Source: CAYYDH01 sp964470615
GTDB lineage: Bacteria > Patescibacteriota > Minisyncoccia > Minisyncoccales > GWA2-38-27
Direction of reading: 5' to 3'
DNA: 7,339 nt
Assembly: GCA_964470615.1 (NCBI GenBank)
Contig: CAYYDH010000032.1
Location: forward strand, 1-7,339
Part shown: piece by piece, positions 1 to 5,440 of the stretch
Layout of the letters: each line of letters starts with the position of its first letter
Position numbering within the stretch: position 1 is the first letter of the stretch
The notes under the pieces: generated by a model
What the model saw: only the letters and a program-made list of their open reading frames with translations
What the model was told of the DNA's origin: nothing
The model's database searches: none
Program-made: the position numbers and the translations under genes

Positions 1-509
1 CTCTTCAATCCAAACTTCTTTCTCTCACGCATCCTGGGATCTCGAGTAAGATGCCCTGCCCTTCTTAAGCGCTTGCGGAATTCAGAATTGAATTGAACGA
101 GAACACGGGCAATTCCATGCCGCACTGCCTCTGCCTGAGAATGAATTCCTCCGCCCGATACTATAACCTGGACCCTAAAATGGTCCTGGCACTTCATCTT
201 CTTTAAAGCAGCTGACGCTATTTGCTGCAGATCGTTGGTAGAAAAATACTTATCATAGGGTTTGTCGTTTACAATAAAGACCCTATCGCCCTGAGTGGAA
301 AGACGAACTCTGGCAACTGAGGTCTTTCTTCTGCCAGTATCTTCTAAATACTTATTAGACTTAATAAAAGCAGCCATTCTCTCTGCACTGAAATCAGCAT
401 CCTCTATTGGAGCCTCAACTGCAACCGGTAAAACCGGCTCTGTCTTTTTCACCACTCTTGGTTTCTTAACCAAGGGCTTTTCTTCTGTTTTTTTAGTTAT
501 TCTTGGCAT
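1..509 (-). CDS. rpsI: 30S ribosomal protein S9 (3' end outside window)
   Basis: Small-subunit protein S9 (uS9), whose basic C-terminal tail reaches the ribosomal P site. 169 residues are visible; the frame is still open at base 1, where the sequence has reached the conserved RKKFGLK stretch, so about 10-12 codons are missing. Family hallmarks are GRRKTSVARV (residues 59-68), SGGGIHSQAEAVRHGIARVL (about 119-138) and LTRDPRMRERKKFGLK at the end. The core starts near residue 54, so about 50 residues are an N-terminal extension rich in Lys, Pro, Val and Glu; E. coli S9 begins only a few residues before the same GRRK motif. The ATG at 509 is preferred because it follows the rplM stop with one base between (TAA-T-ATG). 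A second in-frame ATG (M45, at 377) would give a nearly normal-length S9 and is the main alternative. Identity is certain; the start is fairly secure. Confidence 0.95.
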   Translation of the reverse strand, partial: MPRITKKTEEKPLVKKPRVVKKTEPVLPVAVEAPIEDADFSAERMAAFIKSNKYLEDTGRRKTSVARVRLSTQGDRVFIVNDKPYDKYFSTNDLQQIASAALKKMKCQDHFRVQVIVSGGGIHSQAEAVRHGIARVLVQFNSEFRKRLRRAGHLTRDPRMRERKKFGLK

Positions 510-510
510 A

Positions 511-858
511 TTACTCTACAGTTAATCTTTTGATTTGTTCAGCTCTTAATCTGTTCTTAGGAAGCATTCCCATAACTGCCATTCTCAAGACCTTTTCTAA
601 AGGAATCTTCTTCATCGGGGTCTTCTTCAAGTGACCTAAATACGTTGAATGCCTGTAATAGATCTTATCATCCAGCTTCTTACCGGTAATCTTTACCTTG
701 TCTAAGTTCTTAACAATAACAAAATCACCTTCATCTTTGTGATGCATGTAGGTTGGCCTTTGCTTGCCCCTGAGCAAAACAGCAATCTCAGTTGCCATTC
801 TCCCCAGCGCCTTGCCTTCAGCATCAATTGTATGTGTTTGTCTTTCTATTGAAACCAT
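511..858 (-). CDS. rplM: 50S ribosomal protein L13
   Basis: Large-subunit protein L13 (uL13), an early-assembling protein that binds 23S rRNA. Visible family features in this 115-aa product are the start THTIDAEGKALGRMATEIA (residues 8-26), LLRGK (28-32), the DFVIVKNLDKVKITGKK strand (45-61), YYRHSTYLGHLK (67-78) and AVMGMLPKNRLR (94-105). The E. coli protein is 142 aa. This one stops soon after the MLPKN motif and lacks the usual C-terminal tail (the AGxxHPHxAQ region), a natural shortening rather than a frameshift, since rpsI starts right behind the stop. It lies between rplQ and rpsI, the common rplM-rpsI pairing, with one base separating it from each neighbour; translational coupling is likely. 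Confidence 0.97.
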   Translation of the reverse strand: MVSIERQTHTIDAEGKALGRMATEIAVLLRGKQRPTYMHHKDEGDFVIVKNLDKVKITGKKLDDKIYYRHSTYLGHLKKTPMKKIPLEKVLRMAVMGMLPKNRLRAEQIKRLTVE

Positions 859-859
859 A

Positions 860-1210
860 TTATTTCATTAACTCTATTATTGCCATTCTAGCGCCATCAG
901 ACATTCTCTGTCCCAGCTTAATCACTCTGGTATAGCCGCCCTTCCTATCTTTATACCTTGGCGCTATTTCTCCCATTAACTTCTTTACTATATTAGGATT
1001 AAGAACTCCGGACAATATCCTTCTGGAGCTCAAATCCCCTTTCTTAGCTCTGGTTATTAGCTTCTCAGCAAAAGGAGAAACAGATTTAGCCTTAGCTTCA
1101 GTAGTTTTTATCCTCTCTCTTAAAAACAAAGAATTGGCCAAAGATTTCATCAAAGCTTTTCTTTGGTCCTTTTCTCTTGAGAATTTTCTTCCTTTTTTCA
1201 GCTTTCTCAT
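860..1210 (-). CDS. rplQ: 50S ribosomal protein L17
   Basis: Large-subunit protein L17 (bL17), located near the exit-tunnel side of the 50S subunit. The 116-aa product matches bacterial L17 over its length: basic start MRKLKKGRKFSREKDQRKAL (1-20), LANSLFLRERIKTTEAKAK (24-42), the AEKLITRAKKGD helix (48-59), the NPNIVKKLMGEIAPRYKDR segment (71-89) and GGYTRVIKLGQRMSDGARMA followed by IIEL (91-114). Length is close to the usual 115-130 aa. It follows rpoA, as in the classical alpha operon, with only one base between the rpoA TAA and its ATG. A GAG triplet in the final rpoA codons is the only, weak, Shine-Dalgarno-like sequence, which suggests reinitiation after rpoA termination. Confidence 0.97.
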   Translation of the reverse strand: MRKLKKGRKFSREKDQRKALMKSLANSLFLRERIKTTEAKAKSVSPFAEKLITRAKKGDLSSRRILSGVLNPNIVKKLMGEIAPRYKDRKGGYTRVIKLGQRMSDGARMAIIELMK

Positions 1211-1211
1211 A

Positions 1212-2138
1212 TTACTCAGGCTTTAATTCCAGCTTTAACTTCTTTAAAGCTTTCTTAATCTCTTTTATGCCCTTGTCTCCCATGCCTTCCAAGTCCGACA
1301 AAGACTTCTCATTCTTTCTCATCAGGCCGGCAACCGTCTTGATCTCGTTATTTACCAAAGCCTTTAGGGTTCTGGCTGACAGCTTCAAGTCTTCAACTTT
1401 AACTAAACCAGCATCCTCAGCTGCTTCTTCTTTTGGAGCAGGCTGAACTCTCTTTTGAAAGGTCTCGGCCATTAAAGAAAAGTGGTTTACCAATACTTCT
1501 GAAGCTTCAGCAAACGCCTCTTCTGGCTCTACTGTTCCGTCAGTTTCAATTTCCAAAGCAACCCGGTCAAAATCAGTTCTTTCCCCTACCCGCATGTTCT
1601 CCACTTTGTAGCTCACTCTCTTCATCGGAGTGAAAATGGCATCAACCAAAATAACTCCTATTTCCATCTTCTTTTGCTTTCTGCGGGCTTCCACTGATTC
1701 ATACCCTATGCCCTTTTCTATCTGAATCTCCATTTCCAGCTCAGTTTTCTTTTCAGTCAAAGTAGCAATATGGCAGTTCTTATTTACCAGCTCCACTTGA
1801 GTGGGCATTTTGAAATCAGACCCTTTGACCTTTTTCTCTCCTTTTATCTTTAAAGTTGCCTTCTGAGGCTCATCGCTGTGCATTTTAAAGCGCATCTGCT
1901 TTAAGTTCATCAGAATCACAATGACGTCTTCTAAAACCCCTGGGATAGTTGAAATCTCGTGCTGAACGCCTTTTATCTTTACCTGGGTTACAGCCGCTCC
2001 GGACAAAGAAGAAAGCAAAACCCTTCTCAAGCTGTTGCCAACAGTTACGCCATAGCCAGGATAAAGGCCCTCTATTTCAAATGAGGCCCAGTTCTCTTTT
2101 TTGCTTATAACCTTAGGCGGATGTGGCAAAAGTATCAT
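1212..2138 (-). CDS. rpoA: RNA polymerase subunit alpha
   Basis: Alpha subunit of DNA-directed RNA polymerase; a dimer scaffolds assembly of beta and beta'. The 308-aa product has the N-terminal assembly domain (about 1-228), with GYGVTVGNSLRRVLLSSL (28-45) as the dimerisation and beta-contact signature, GVQHEISTIPGVLEDV (57-72), and FDRVALEIETDGTVEPEEA (190-208). An Ala/Glu-rich linker (about 231-247) leads to the C-terminal domain (about 248-308) with helix-hairpin-helix segments around LSARTLKALVNNEIKTVAGL (253-272) and LEGMGDKGIKEIKKAL (283-298). R256 aligns by eye with E. coli R265, the main UP-element contact, but the N268 position appears to be Lys. Slightly shorter than the E. coli protein (329 aa). 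It follows rpsD after a 22-base A/T-rich gap without a clear Shine-Dalgarno sequence. Confidence 0.98.
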   Translation of the reverse strand: MILLPHPPKVISKKENWASFEIEGLYPGYGVTVGNSLRRVLLSSLSGAAVTQVKIKGVQHEISTIPGVLEDVIVILMNLKQMRFKMHSDEPQKATLKIKGEKKVKGSDFKMPTQVELVNKNCHIATLTEKKTELEMEIQIEKGIGYESVEARRKQKKMEIGVILVDAIFTPMKRVSYKVENMRVGERTDFDRVALEIETDGTVEPEEAFAEASEVLVNHFSLMAETFQKRVQPAPKEEAAEDAGLVKVEDLKLSARTLKALVNNEIKTVAGLMRKNEKSLSDLEGMGDKGIKEIKKALKKLKLELKPE

Positions 2139-2160
2139 AGTTTTGTATCTTAATTATTTA

Positions 2161-2790
2161 TTATCTTGAATAATACTCAAAGATAGATGAAATCTCAGCT
2201 GGCGGCATCGCCTCTTCAAGATTTGCTTCCCCTGTAATCTTGATTTCCAACTTGTCTGCATCAACCTTGATCCAAGAAGGCGAAGTCTGCTTTTTCAAGG
2301 CGCTGTCTAAGTTCTTAAAGATGTTCTTTTGAGCTGACTGCGGCCTTAAAGAAACAACATCTTCTTTTTTTACCGCATAAGAAGGAACGTCTATTCTTTT
2401 ACCGTTTATTAAAAAGTGGCCGTGGGTCACTGCCTGTCTGGCCTGGCTGCGAGAAGAAGCAAAGCCGGCTCTGAAAACAACATTGTCTAACCTATTCTCT
2501 AAAGAAGCTATTAATAAAGCACCGGCGTCTTCCACCTTGCCGCGCCTATCTAAAACCTTTTTAACATAGTTTGAAAACTGCCTTTCGCGAAGTCCGTACC
2601 ACTTTTTCAAGCTCTGCTTTTCTCTCAGTTCTTTGCCATATTCAGTAAAGTTCTTCCTCACCTTCTTGGCCTTCATCCCAGGCGCATAATCGCGCTTGAT
2701 CATGGCACATTTTGGCGTAACACAACGATCGCCTTTCAAGAAAAGCTTAGTTCCAATTCTTCTGCAGATTTTGCATTTGGAATTTTGCAT
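2161..2790 (-). CDS. rpsD: 30S ribosomal protein S4 (zinc-binding, four-Cys type)
   Basis: Primary 16S rRNA-binding protein S4 (uS4), an initiator of small-subunit assembly and in some bacteria a translational repressor of its own operon. The 209-aa product carries a four-cysteine zinc site at C6, C9, C23 and C28 (CKIC ... RCVTPKC), as in Thermus-type S4 and unlike E. coli S4. Next come YAPG (35-38), ELREKQSLKKWYGLRERQF (54-72), the S4 RNA-binding domain with LENRLDNVVFRAGFASSR (97-114), QARQAVTHGHFLINGKRID (116-134) and VPSYAV (135-140), and the typical ending FEYYSR. The start at 2790 is supported by an AAGGAG sequence 8 nt upstream and by the first zinc Cys lying five residues in. It has the strongest ribosome binding site of the operon and follows rpsK with a TAA-T-ATG junction. 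Confidence 0.98.
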   Translation of the reverse strand: MQNSKCKICRRIGTKLFLKGDRCVTPKCAMIKRDYAPGMKAKKVRKNFTEYGKELREKQSLKKWYGLRERQFSNYVKKVLDRRGKVEDAGALLIASLENRLDNVVFRAGFASSRSQARQAVTHGHFLINGKRIDVPSYAVKKEDVVSLRPQSAQKNIFKNLDSALKKQTSPSWIKVDADKLEIKITGEANLEEAMPPAEISSIFEYYSR

Positions 2791-2791
2791 A

Positions 2792-3235
2792 TTATACTCT
2801 CCTTGCCTTAGGCGGACGGCAGCCGTTATGAGGCACCGGAGTAATGTCTTTTATGGAAATAATATCCATCCCTTTACCAGCCAAAGACCTGATGGCTGAT
2901 TCTCTTCCTGAGCCTATCCCTTTGACAAATACTGACAGCTTCTCAACGCCGATCTTTTTAGCAGAAAAGGAAATCGCCTCAGCTACTTTGGAAGCGGCAA
3001 AAGGCGTGGACTTTTTAGCTCCCTTAAACCCGATGGAGCCGGCGCTGGCCCAGCCCAAAACATCGCCCTTGGCGTCAGTTAGGGTAATAACAGTGTTATT
3101 GTAGGAAGAATAGATGTAGAGACGGCCTTCGCTTGTTTTAGCTGCAGCCACTTTCACCTCTGTCTTTATATGATCTCCGGACTTAGCCTTCAACAACTCT
3201 TCTTCACTTTGCTTGATGATTCTTTTCTTTCCCAT
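2792..3235 (-). CDS. rpsK: 30S ribosomal protein S11
   Basis: Small-subunit platform protein S11 (uS11), which contacts 16S rRNA near the E site and mRNA exit. The core runs from RLYIYSSYNNTVITLTD (38-54) through GWASAGSIGFKGAKKSTPFA (61-80), VFVKGIGSGRESAIRSL (102-118) and DITPVPHNGCRPPKARRV (130-147). At 147 aa it is longer than the usual ~129 aa because of a charged N-terminal segment starting MGKKRIIKQSEEELLKAK; as I recall, this MGKKR...EEELL start is typical of Parcubacteria-type S11, making it one of the best taxonomic hints here. The ATG lies three bases after the rpsM stop with no obvious Shine-Dalgarno, so translation probably depends on coupling to rpsM. Confidence 0.98.
   Translation of the reverse strand: MGKKRIIKQSEEELLKAKSGDHIKTEVKVAAAKTSEGRLYIYSSYNNTVITLTDAKGDVLGWASAGSIGFKGAKKSTPFAASKVAEAISFSAKKIGVEKLSVFVKGIGSGRESAIRSLAGKGMDIISIKDITPVPHNGCRPPKARRV
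2799..2804 (-). promoter_or_regulatory. Shine-Dalgarno sequence of rpsD
   Basis: AAGGAG lies within the last sense codons of rpsK, 8 nt before the rpsD ATG at 2790. It is the clearest ribosome binding site in the window and fixes the rpsD start. Confidence 0.8.
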
Positions 3236-3238
3236 GGT

Positions 3239-3628
3239 TTAAGTAGCTTCAGCTGCAGGCTTGCGGCCCGAGCCAACTGTTTTTCTTACATTTCCTCTGA
3301 CTGTTCTGGTATTGGTTTTAGTTCTCTGTCCCCTGACCGGCAGCTTTCGGCTATGCCTGACTCCTCTCCAGCAGCCCACGTCTCTCATTCTTTTGATATT
3401 CATCATTATTTCCCGCCTCAGCTCGCCTTCGGTTCTATGTTTCTTTTCAATAATGTCTTTTATCTTGTTTATCTCTTCAGCTGACAATTCTGAGGCCTTT
3501 CTTCCAGGATCAACGTTGGCTTGCTTTAAAACTGCCAAACTCAAAGACGGTCCTATTCCGTAGATGTAGGTAAGAGAGAATAATATTTTCTTTTGTTCGG
3601 GGATATTGACCCCGGCAATTCTTGGCAT
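3239..3628 (-). CDS. rpsM: 30S ribosomal protein S13
   Basis: Small-subunit head protein S13 (uS13), which forms the intersubunit bridge to L5 and whose C-terminal tail touches P-site tRNA. The 129-aa product shows MPRIAGVNIPEQKK (1-14), the helix-two-turn-helix region with LTYIYGIGPSLS (19-30), GELRREIMMNIKRMRDVGCW (68-87), and the very conserved RGVRHSRKLPVRGQRTKTNT (88-107). After the usual RTVRGNVRKT the tail runs about 12 residues longer than in E. coli (118 aa), ending in an Ala-rich stretch. It starts five bases after the rpmJ stop, with AAGGAG in the last rpmJ codons as ribosome binding site. Confidence 0.98.
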   Translation of the reverse strand: MPRIAGVNIPEQKKILFSLTYIYGIGPSLSLAVLKQANVDPGRKASELSAEEINKIKDIIEKKHRTEGELRREIMMNIKRMRDVGCWRGVRHSRKLPVRGQRTKTNTRTVRGNVRKTVGSGRKPAAEAT

Positions 3629-3633
3629 TTTTG

Positions 3634-3753
3634 TTAAGCTCCTTGTCTTTGCTTATGCTTTGGGTTTTTATCACAAATCACATAAACTCGCCCTTTCCGG
3701 CGGACGATTTTACAGTTTTTACAAATTTTCTTAACGGAAGGATGAACTTTCAT
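3634..3753 (-). CDS. rpmJ: 50S ribosomal protein L36
   Basis: Small zinc-ribbon protein L36 (bL36) of the large subunit. The 39-residue product was found by reading the gap between infA and rpsM: it begins MKVHPSVKKICKNCKIVRRK and ends KHKQRQGA. The four zinc ligands C11, C14, C27 and H33 are all present, i.e. the zinc-binding paralogue type. Length fits the usual 37-38 aa with one or two extra residues. No Shine-Dalgarno sequence is seen before the ATG (the upstream bases are T-rich). About 20 bases farther upstream the spacer contains a strong hairpin. Position between infA and rpsM is the classical one. Confidence 0.97.
   Translation of the reverse strand: MKVHPSVKKICKNCKIVRRKGRVYVICDKNPKHKQRQGA
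3639..3644 (-). promoter_or_regulatory. Shine-Dalgarno sequence of rpsM
   Basis: AAGGAG in the final rpmJ codons, 10 nt before the rpsM ATG at 3628. Together with the rpsD site it shows that this organism uses Shine-Dalgarno initiation alongside the leaderless starts predicted for the right-hand genes. Confidence 0.7.
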
Positions 3754-3774
3754 AAATAAAAAGAATTAATGAAT

Positions 3775-3805
3775 AATCCCCCTGCTTAAAATAGGCAGGC
3801 GGATT
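3775..3805 (-). promoter_or_regulatory. Hairpin in the infA-rpmJ spacer
   Basis: The arms are AATCCGCCTGC (3805-3795) and GCAGGGGGATT (3785-3775) on the minus strand, an 11-bp stem with a single G-G mismatch and a 9-nt A/T-rich loop. A partly T-rich stretch (TTCTTTTTATTT) follows about 10 bases later, just before the rpmJ ATG. It may be an attenuator, a processing site, a ribosomal-protein binding site, or a copy of a dispersed hairpin repeat; it is too far from its T-run for a textbook terminator. Confidence 0.6.
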
Positions 3806-3823
3806 CACAAACATCCAGATAAG

Positions 3824-4048
3824 TTACTTTCCCCTAAAGACTATTCTGCCTCTTTTATCGTCGTACGGGCTCATTTCAACCGTGACCTTGTCTCCTGCCA
3901 GAATCTTGATCCAATGGATGCGCAATTTCCCGCCTAAATGCGCCAGTATTTCTCCTCCGTCGTCTAACTTCACGCGGAAGTGAGTACTGGGCAAAGCCTC
4001 CATTACAATACCATTCTTTCGGTAGGTCTTTTTATTGGGATTTTCCAT
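3824..4048 (-). CDS. infA: Translation initiation factor IF-1
   Basis: IF-1 is a single OB-fold protein that binds the 30S A site during initiation and assists IF2 and IF3. The 74-aa product (usual length 70-75) aligns across its length with bacterial IF-1: NGIVMEALPSTHFRVKLDDG (12-31), EILAHLGGKLRIHWIKILAGD (33-53), and KVTVEMSPYDDKRGRIVFRGK (54-74). It is the first gene of the ribosomal cluster and sits directly behind a well-formed promoter predicted to give a leader of only about 12 nt without a Shine-Dalgarno sequence. In many bacteria the genes before infA are secY, adk and map; here the upstream gene is instead a membrane protein with a baseplate-J-like domain. Confidence 0.97.
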   Translation of the reverse strand: MENPNKKTYRKNGIVMEALPSTHFRVKLDDGGEILAHLGGKLRIHWIKILAGDKVTVEMSPYDDKRGRIVFRGK

Positions 4049-4059
4049 CTAGATAAGTA

Positions 4060-4095
4060 ATTTTATAAGATAGCAAAGTTATTGAAAATAGTCAA
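4060..4095 (-). promoter_or_regulatory. Predicted promoter of the infA-rpsI ribosomal operon
   Basis: On the minus strand TTGACT (4095-4090, 5/6 to consensus), a 17-nt spacer, then TATCTT (4072-4067, 4/6) preceded by TGC, an extended -10 motif. The expected start of transcription is near 4060, leaving a leader of about 12 nt before the infA ATG at 4048. It lies in the 55-base gap behind the TAG of the baseplate-J-like gene. Confidence 0.65.
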
Positions 4096-4103
4096 CCCCG
4101 AAG

Positions 4104-5405
4104 CTATCGCGTAAGCGCCGGTCCAATGTTCACTTTGATTATCACCTTCTGGGGATCAGTCGGGATTCTTCTCTTCCAAAAGGAAGACTTTACCTTTACT
4201 TTCTCCAGGTAAGGGTAGCCTGCTAAAAACGAGTCAACATCGCCGATAGGCTTTCCTAACAGCTCGCTTTTTATCTCTTCTACATCGGGGTCAGAATAAA
4301 TCTCTGCTCTGATATTCAAATCCACAGTCATCTCGCCTGCTCCCTTATCTATCGCCTCTAGTGAATAATCAACTGCCAGGCTGTCTTGCAAAAGCTTCTT
4401 TTCTGAACCGATCGCCTCTTCTACAAAGCTTTTAACCTCGTTCTTTTCAAACCCGATCCATCTGGATTTTACTTTGACTTGATAAACAAAGCTGTCAGCT
4501 GCTGATCCGGCTTTCGGAGAGGAAGTGCTCTCAATTATTTCCTGGGACAAAGCATCGTCTAGTAAGACAAAATCTGCGCTATTCGTATTCCTTAAACTAT
4601 CTTTACTTTCGCCTTTTGCTCTTTCTATCAAAGCTCCCCTGGCCTGGTCTAAATCATTCTGAGAAACCTGGCTAACTTCTCTCCTGAAGCCGCCAGCCAT
4701 CGGAGAAAAGGTCTTACCGTAAAAAGTAGTGTATTTGGAAGTCCCGGCAAACCCAGGAATGGAAAAGGTAGAAGGATTGATATTATACTCTTCTCCTGCT
4801 TGAGCAGCCTGGACTTCAACCGAAGTGGATCCTGGAACTAGCTTACCCTTGTCATAAGTGGCACCCGGAACAGTTATTTTCCTTAAGGTCTTAAAGACCT
4901 TGCCGTCGGATGAAACAAAGCGGGTAGAAACTACCAAAACCTGAGAAATAGCAGAATGGGCATTGTACACCTGAATTATCCCGGTCGCTTTGTCTTCTTT
5001 TAAAACCTTGCCTGTAGCTGAAAACTCCTGAGAAACAGACTTTTCCTCTTCGAAAACCCGAGCAGAGAAAACCTTGGCAGCCAAATCTGTCGTCTGATTA
5101 GCATCAACAGTAAACTTCTCTTCAAGCGCTAGGCTTTCTATCTTAGGCCAAATCATAATCTCGGTTTTGGAAAACAAGGAAGGAATAAAAATCGCAGCCA
5201 AGATTAAAACAGCCAAAGGAACAACAATCTTAAAGAGAAGGCCGCGCTTAGGGGCTCTTTTCAATACAGCTGCCTTTTTCTCAACCGGACGAATCTCTTC
5301 CTGGGGTTTTTCAAAAGCAGGCTCCTCTTTTATTTCGTCTAACCGCTTGTCTTTGCGATCAGCGGATTTATCAGGAGGAAAGATATCAAAAAATTTCTGT
5401 GCCAT
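4104..5405 (-). CDS. Single-pass membrane protein with baseplate J/gp47-like extracytoplasmic domain
   Basis: Function unknown. The protein (433 aa from this ATG) has a charged cytoplasmic N-terminus (1-55) beginning MAQKFFDIFPP, one hydrophobic segment (about 56-78, FKIVVPLAVLILAAIFIPSL core) preceded by Lys/Arg, then a large outside part. Residues about 139-240 resemble the baseplate J/gp47-type fold: TGIIQVYNAHS, TRFVSSDGKVFKT, VPGSTSVEVQAAQAGEEYN and FSIPGFAGT. The C-terminal 120 residues form a second alpha/beta region ending in WKRRIPTDPQKVIIKVNIG. Proteins of this layout are, as I recall, annotated as baseplate J-like in CPR genomes; phage ancestry is not implied. An in-frame TTG 15 bases upstream is rejected because it overlaps the -10 box of a promoter pointing at this ATG. 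It directly follows the actin-fold ATPase gene and may be its membrane partner, like PilN with PilM (inference). Confidence 0.8.
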   Translation of the reverse strand: MAQKFFDIFPPDKSADRKDKRLDEIKEEPAFEKPQEEIRPVEKKAAVLKRAPKRGLLFKIVVPLAVLILAAIFIPSLFSKTEIMIWPKIESLALEEKFTVDANQTTDLAAKVFSARVFEEEKSVSQEFSATGKVLKEDKATGIIQVYNAHSAISQVLVVSTRFVSSDGKVFKTLRKITVPGATYDKGKLVPGSTSVEVQAAQAGEEYNINPSTFSIPGFAGTSKYTTFYGKTFSPMAGGFRREVSQVSQNDLDQARGALIERAKGESKDSLRNTNSADFVLLDDALSQEIIESTSSPKAGSAADSFVYQVKVKSRWIGFEKNEVKSFVEEAIGSEKKLLQDSLAVDYSLEAIDKGAGEMTVDLNIRAEIYSDPDVEEIKSELLGKPIGDVDSFLAGYPYLEKVKVKSSFWKRRIPTDPQKVIIKVNIGPALTR

Positions 5406-5440
5406 ATTCTTATTATACAATTTTTTGCCTATTGAGACAA
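5406..5440 (-). promoter_or_regulatory. Predicted promoter giving a leaderless mRNA for the baseplate-J-like gene
   Basis: On the minus strand TTGTCT (5440-5435, 4/6 to consensus) is followed by 17 nt and a perfect TATAAT (5417-5412), then AAGAAT (six bases) and the ATG at 5405. The -35 overlaps the last codons of the upstream ATPase gene. Geometry places +1 on the A of the ATG. There is no Shine-Dalgarno sequence upstream. Confidence 0.7.

Noticed and set aside
2139..2160. Separate promoter for rpoA in the 22-base A/T-rich gap
   Set aside because: TAAGAT and GATAAT match -10 loosely, but no -35 box stands at 16-18 nt spacing; the bias is explained by A/T-rich sequence.
2791..2796. TATAAT directly before the rpsD ATG as a leaderless promoter
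   Set aside because: It abuts the ATG with no 6-nt spacing and lacks a -35 box; it is produced by the rpsK stop (TAA), and a strong Shine-Dalgarno sequence explains rpsD expression.
2844..3563. Plus-strand open frames opposite rpsK and rpsM (also 295-525, 1177-1633, 5167-5523, 6360-6665, 7107-7301)
   Set aside because: They lie antisense to confidently identified genes, have no ribosome binding sites or family resemblance, and read as composition-driven shadows.
4104..5405. Prophage remnant, because of the baseplate-J-like domain
   Set aside because: No other phage gene, integrase or attachment site is present, and the protein has a membrane anchor and cytoplasmic tail unlike a phage baseplate protein.
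5406..5420. Upstream in-frame TTG start adding MYNKN to the membrane protein
   Set aside because: The TTG falls in the promoter (adjacent to TATAAT) and has no Shine-Dalgarno sequence; the ATG at 5405 is exactly at the predicted +1.
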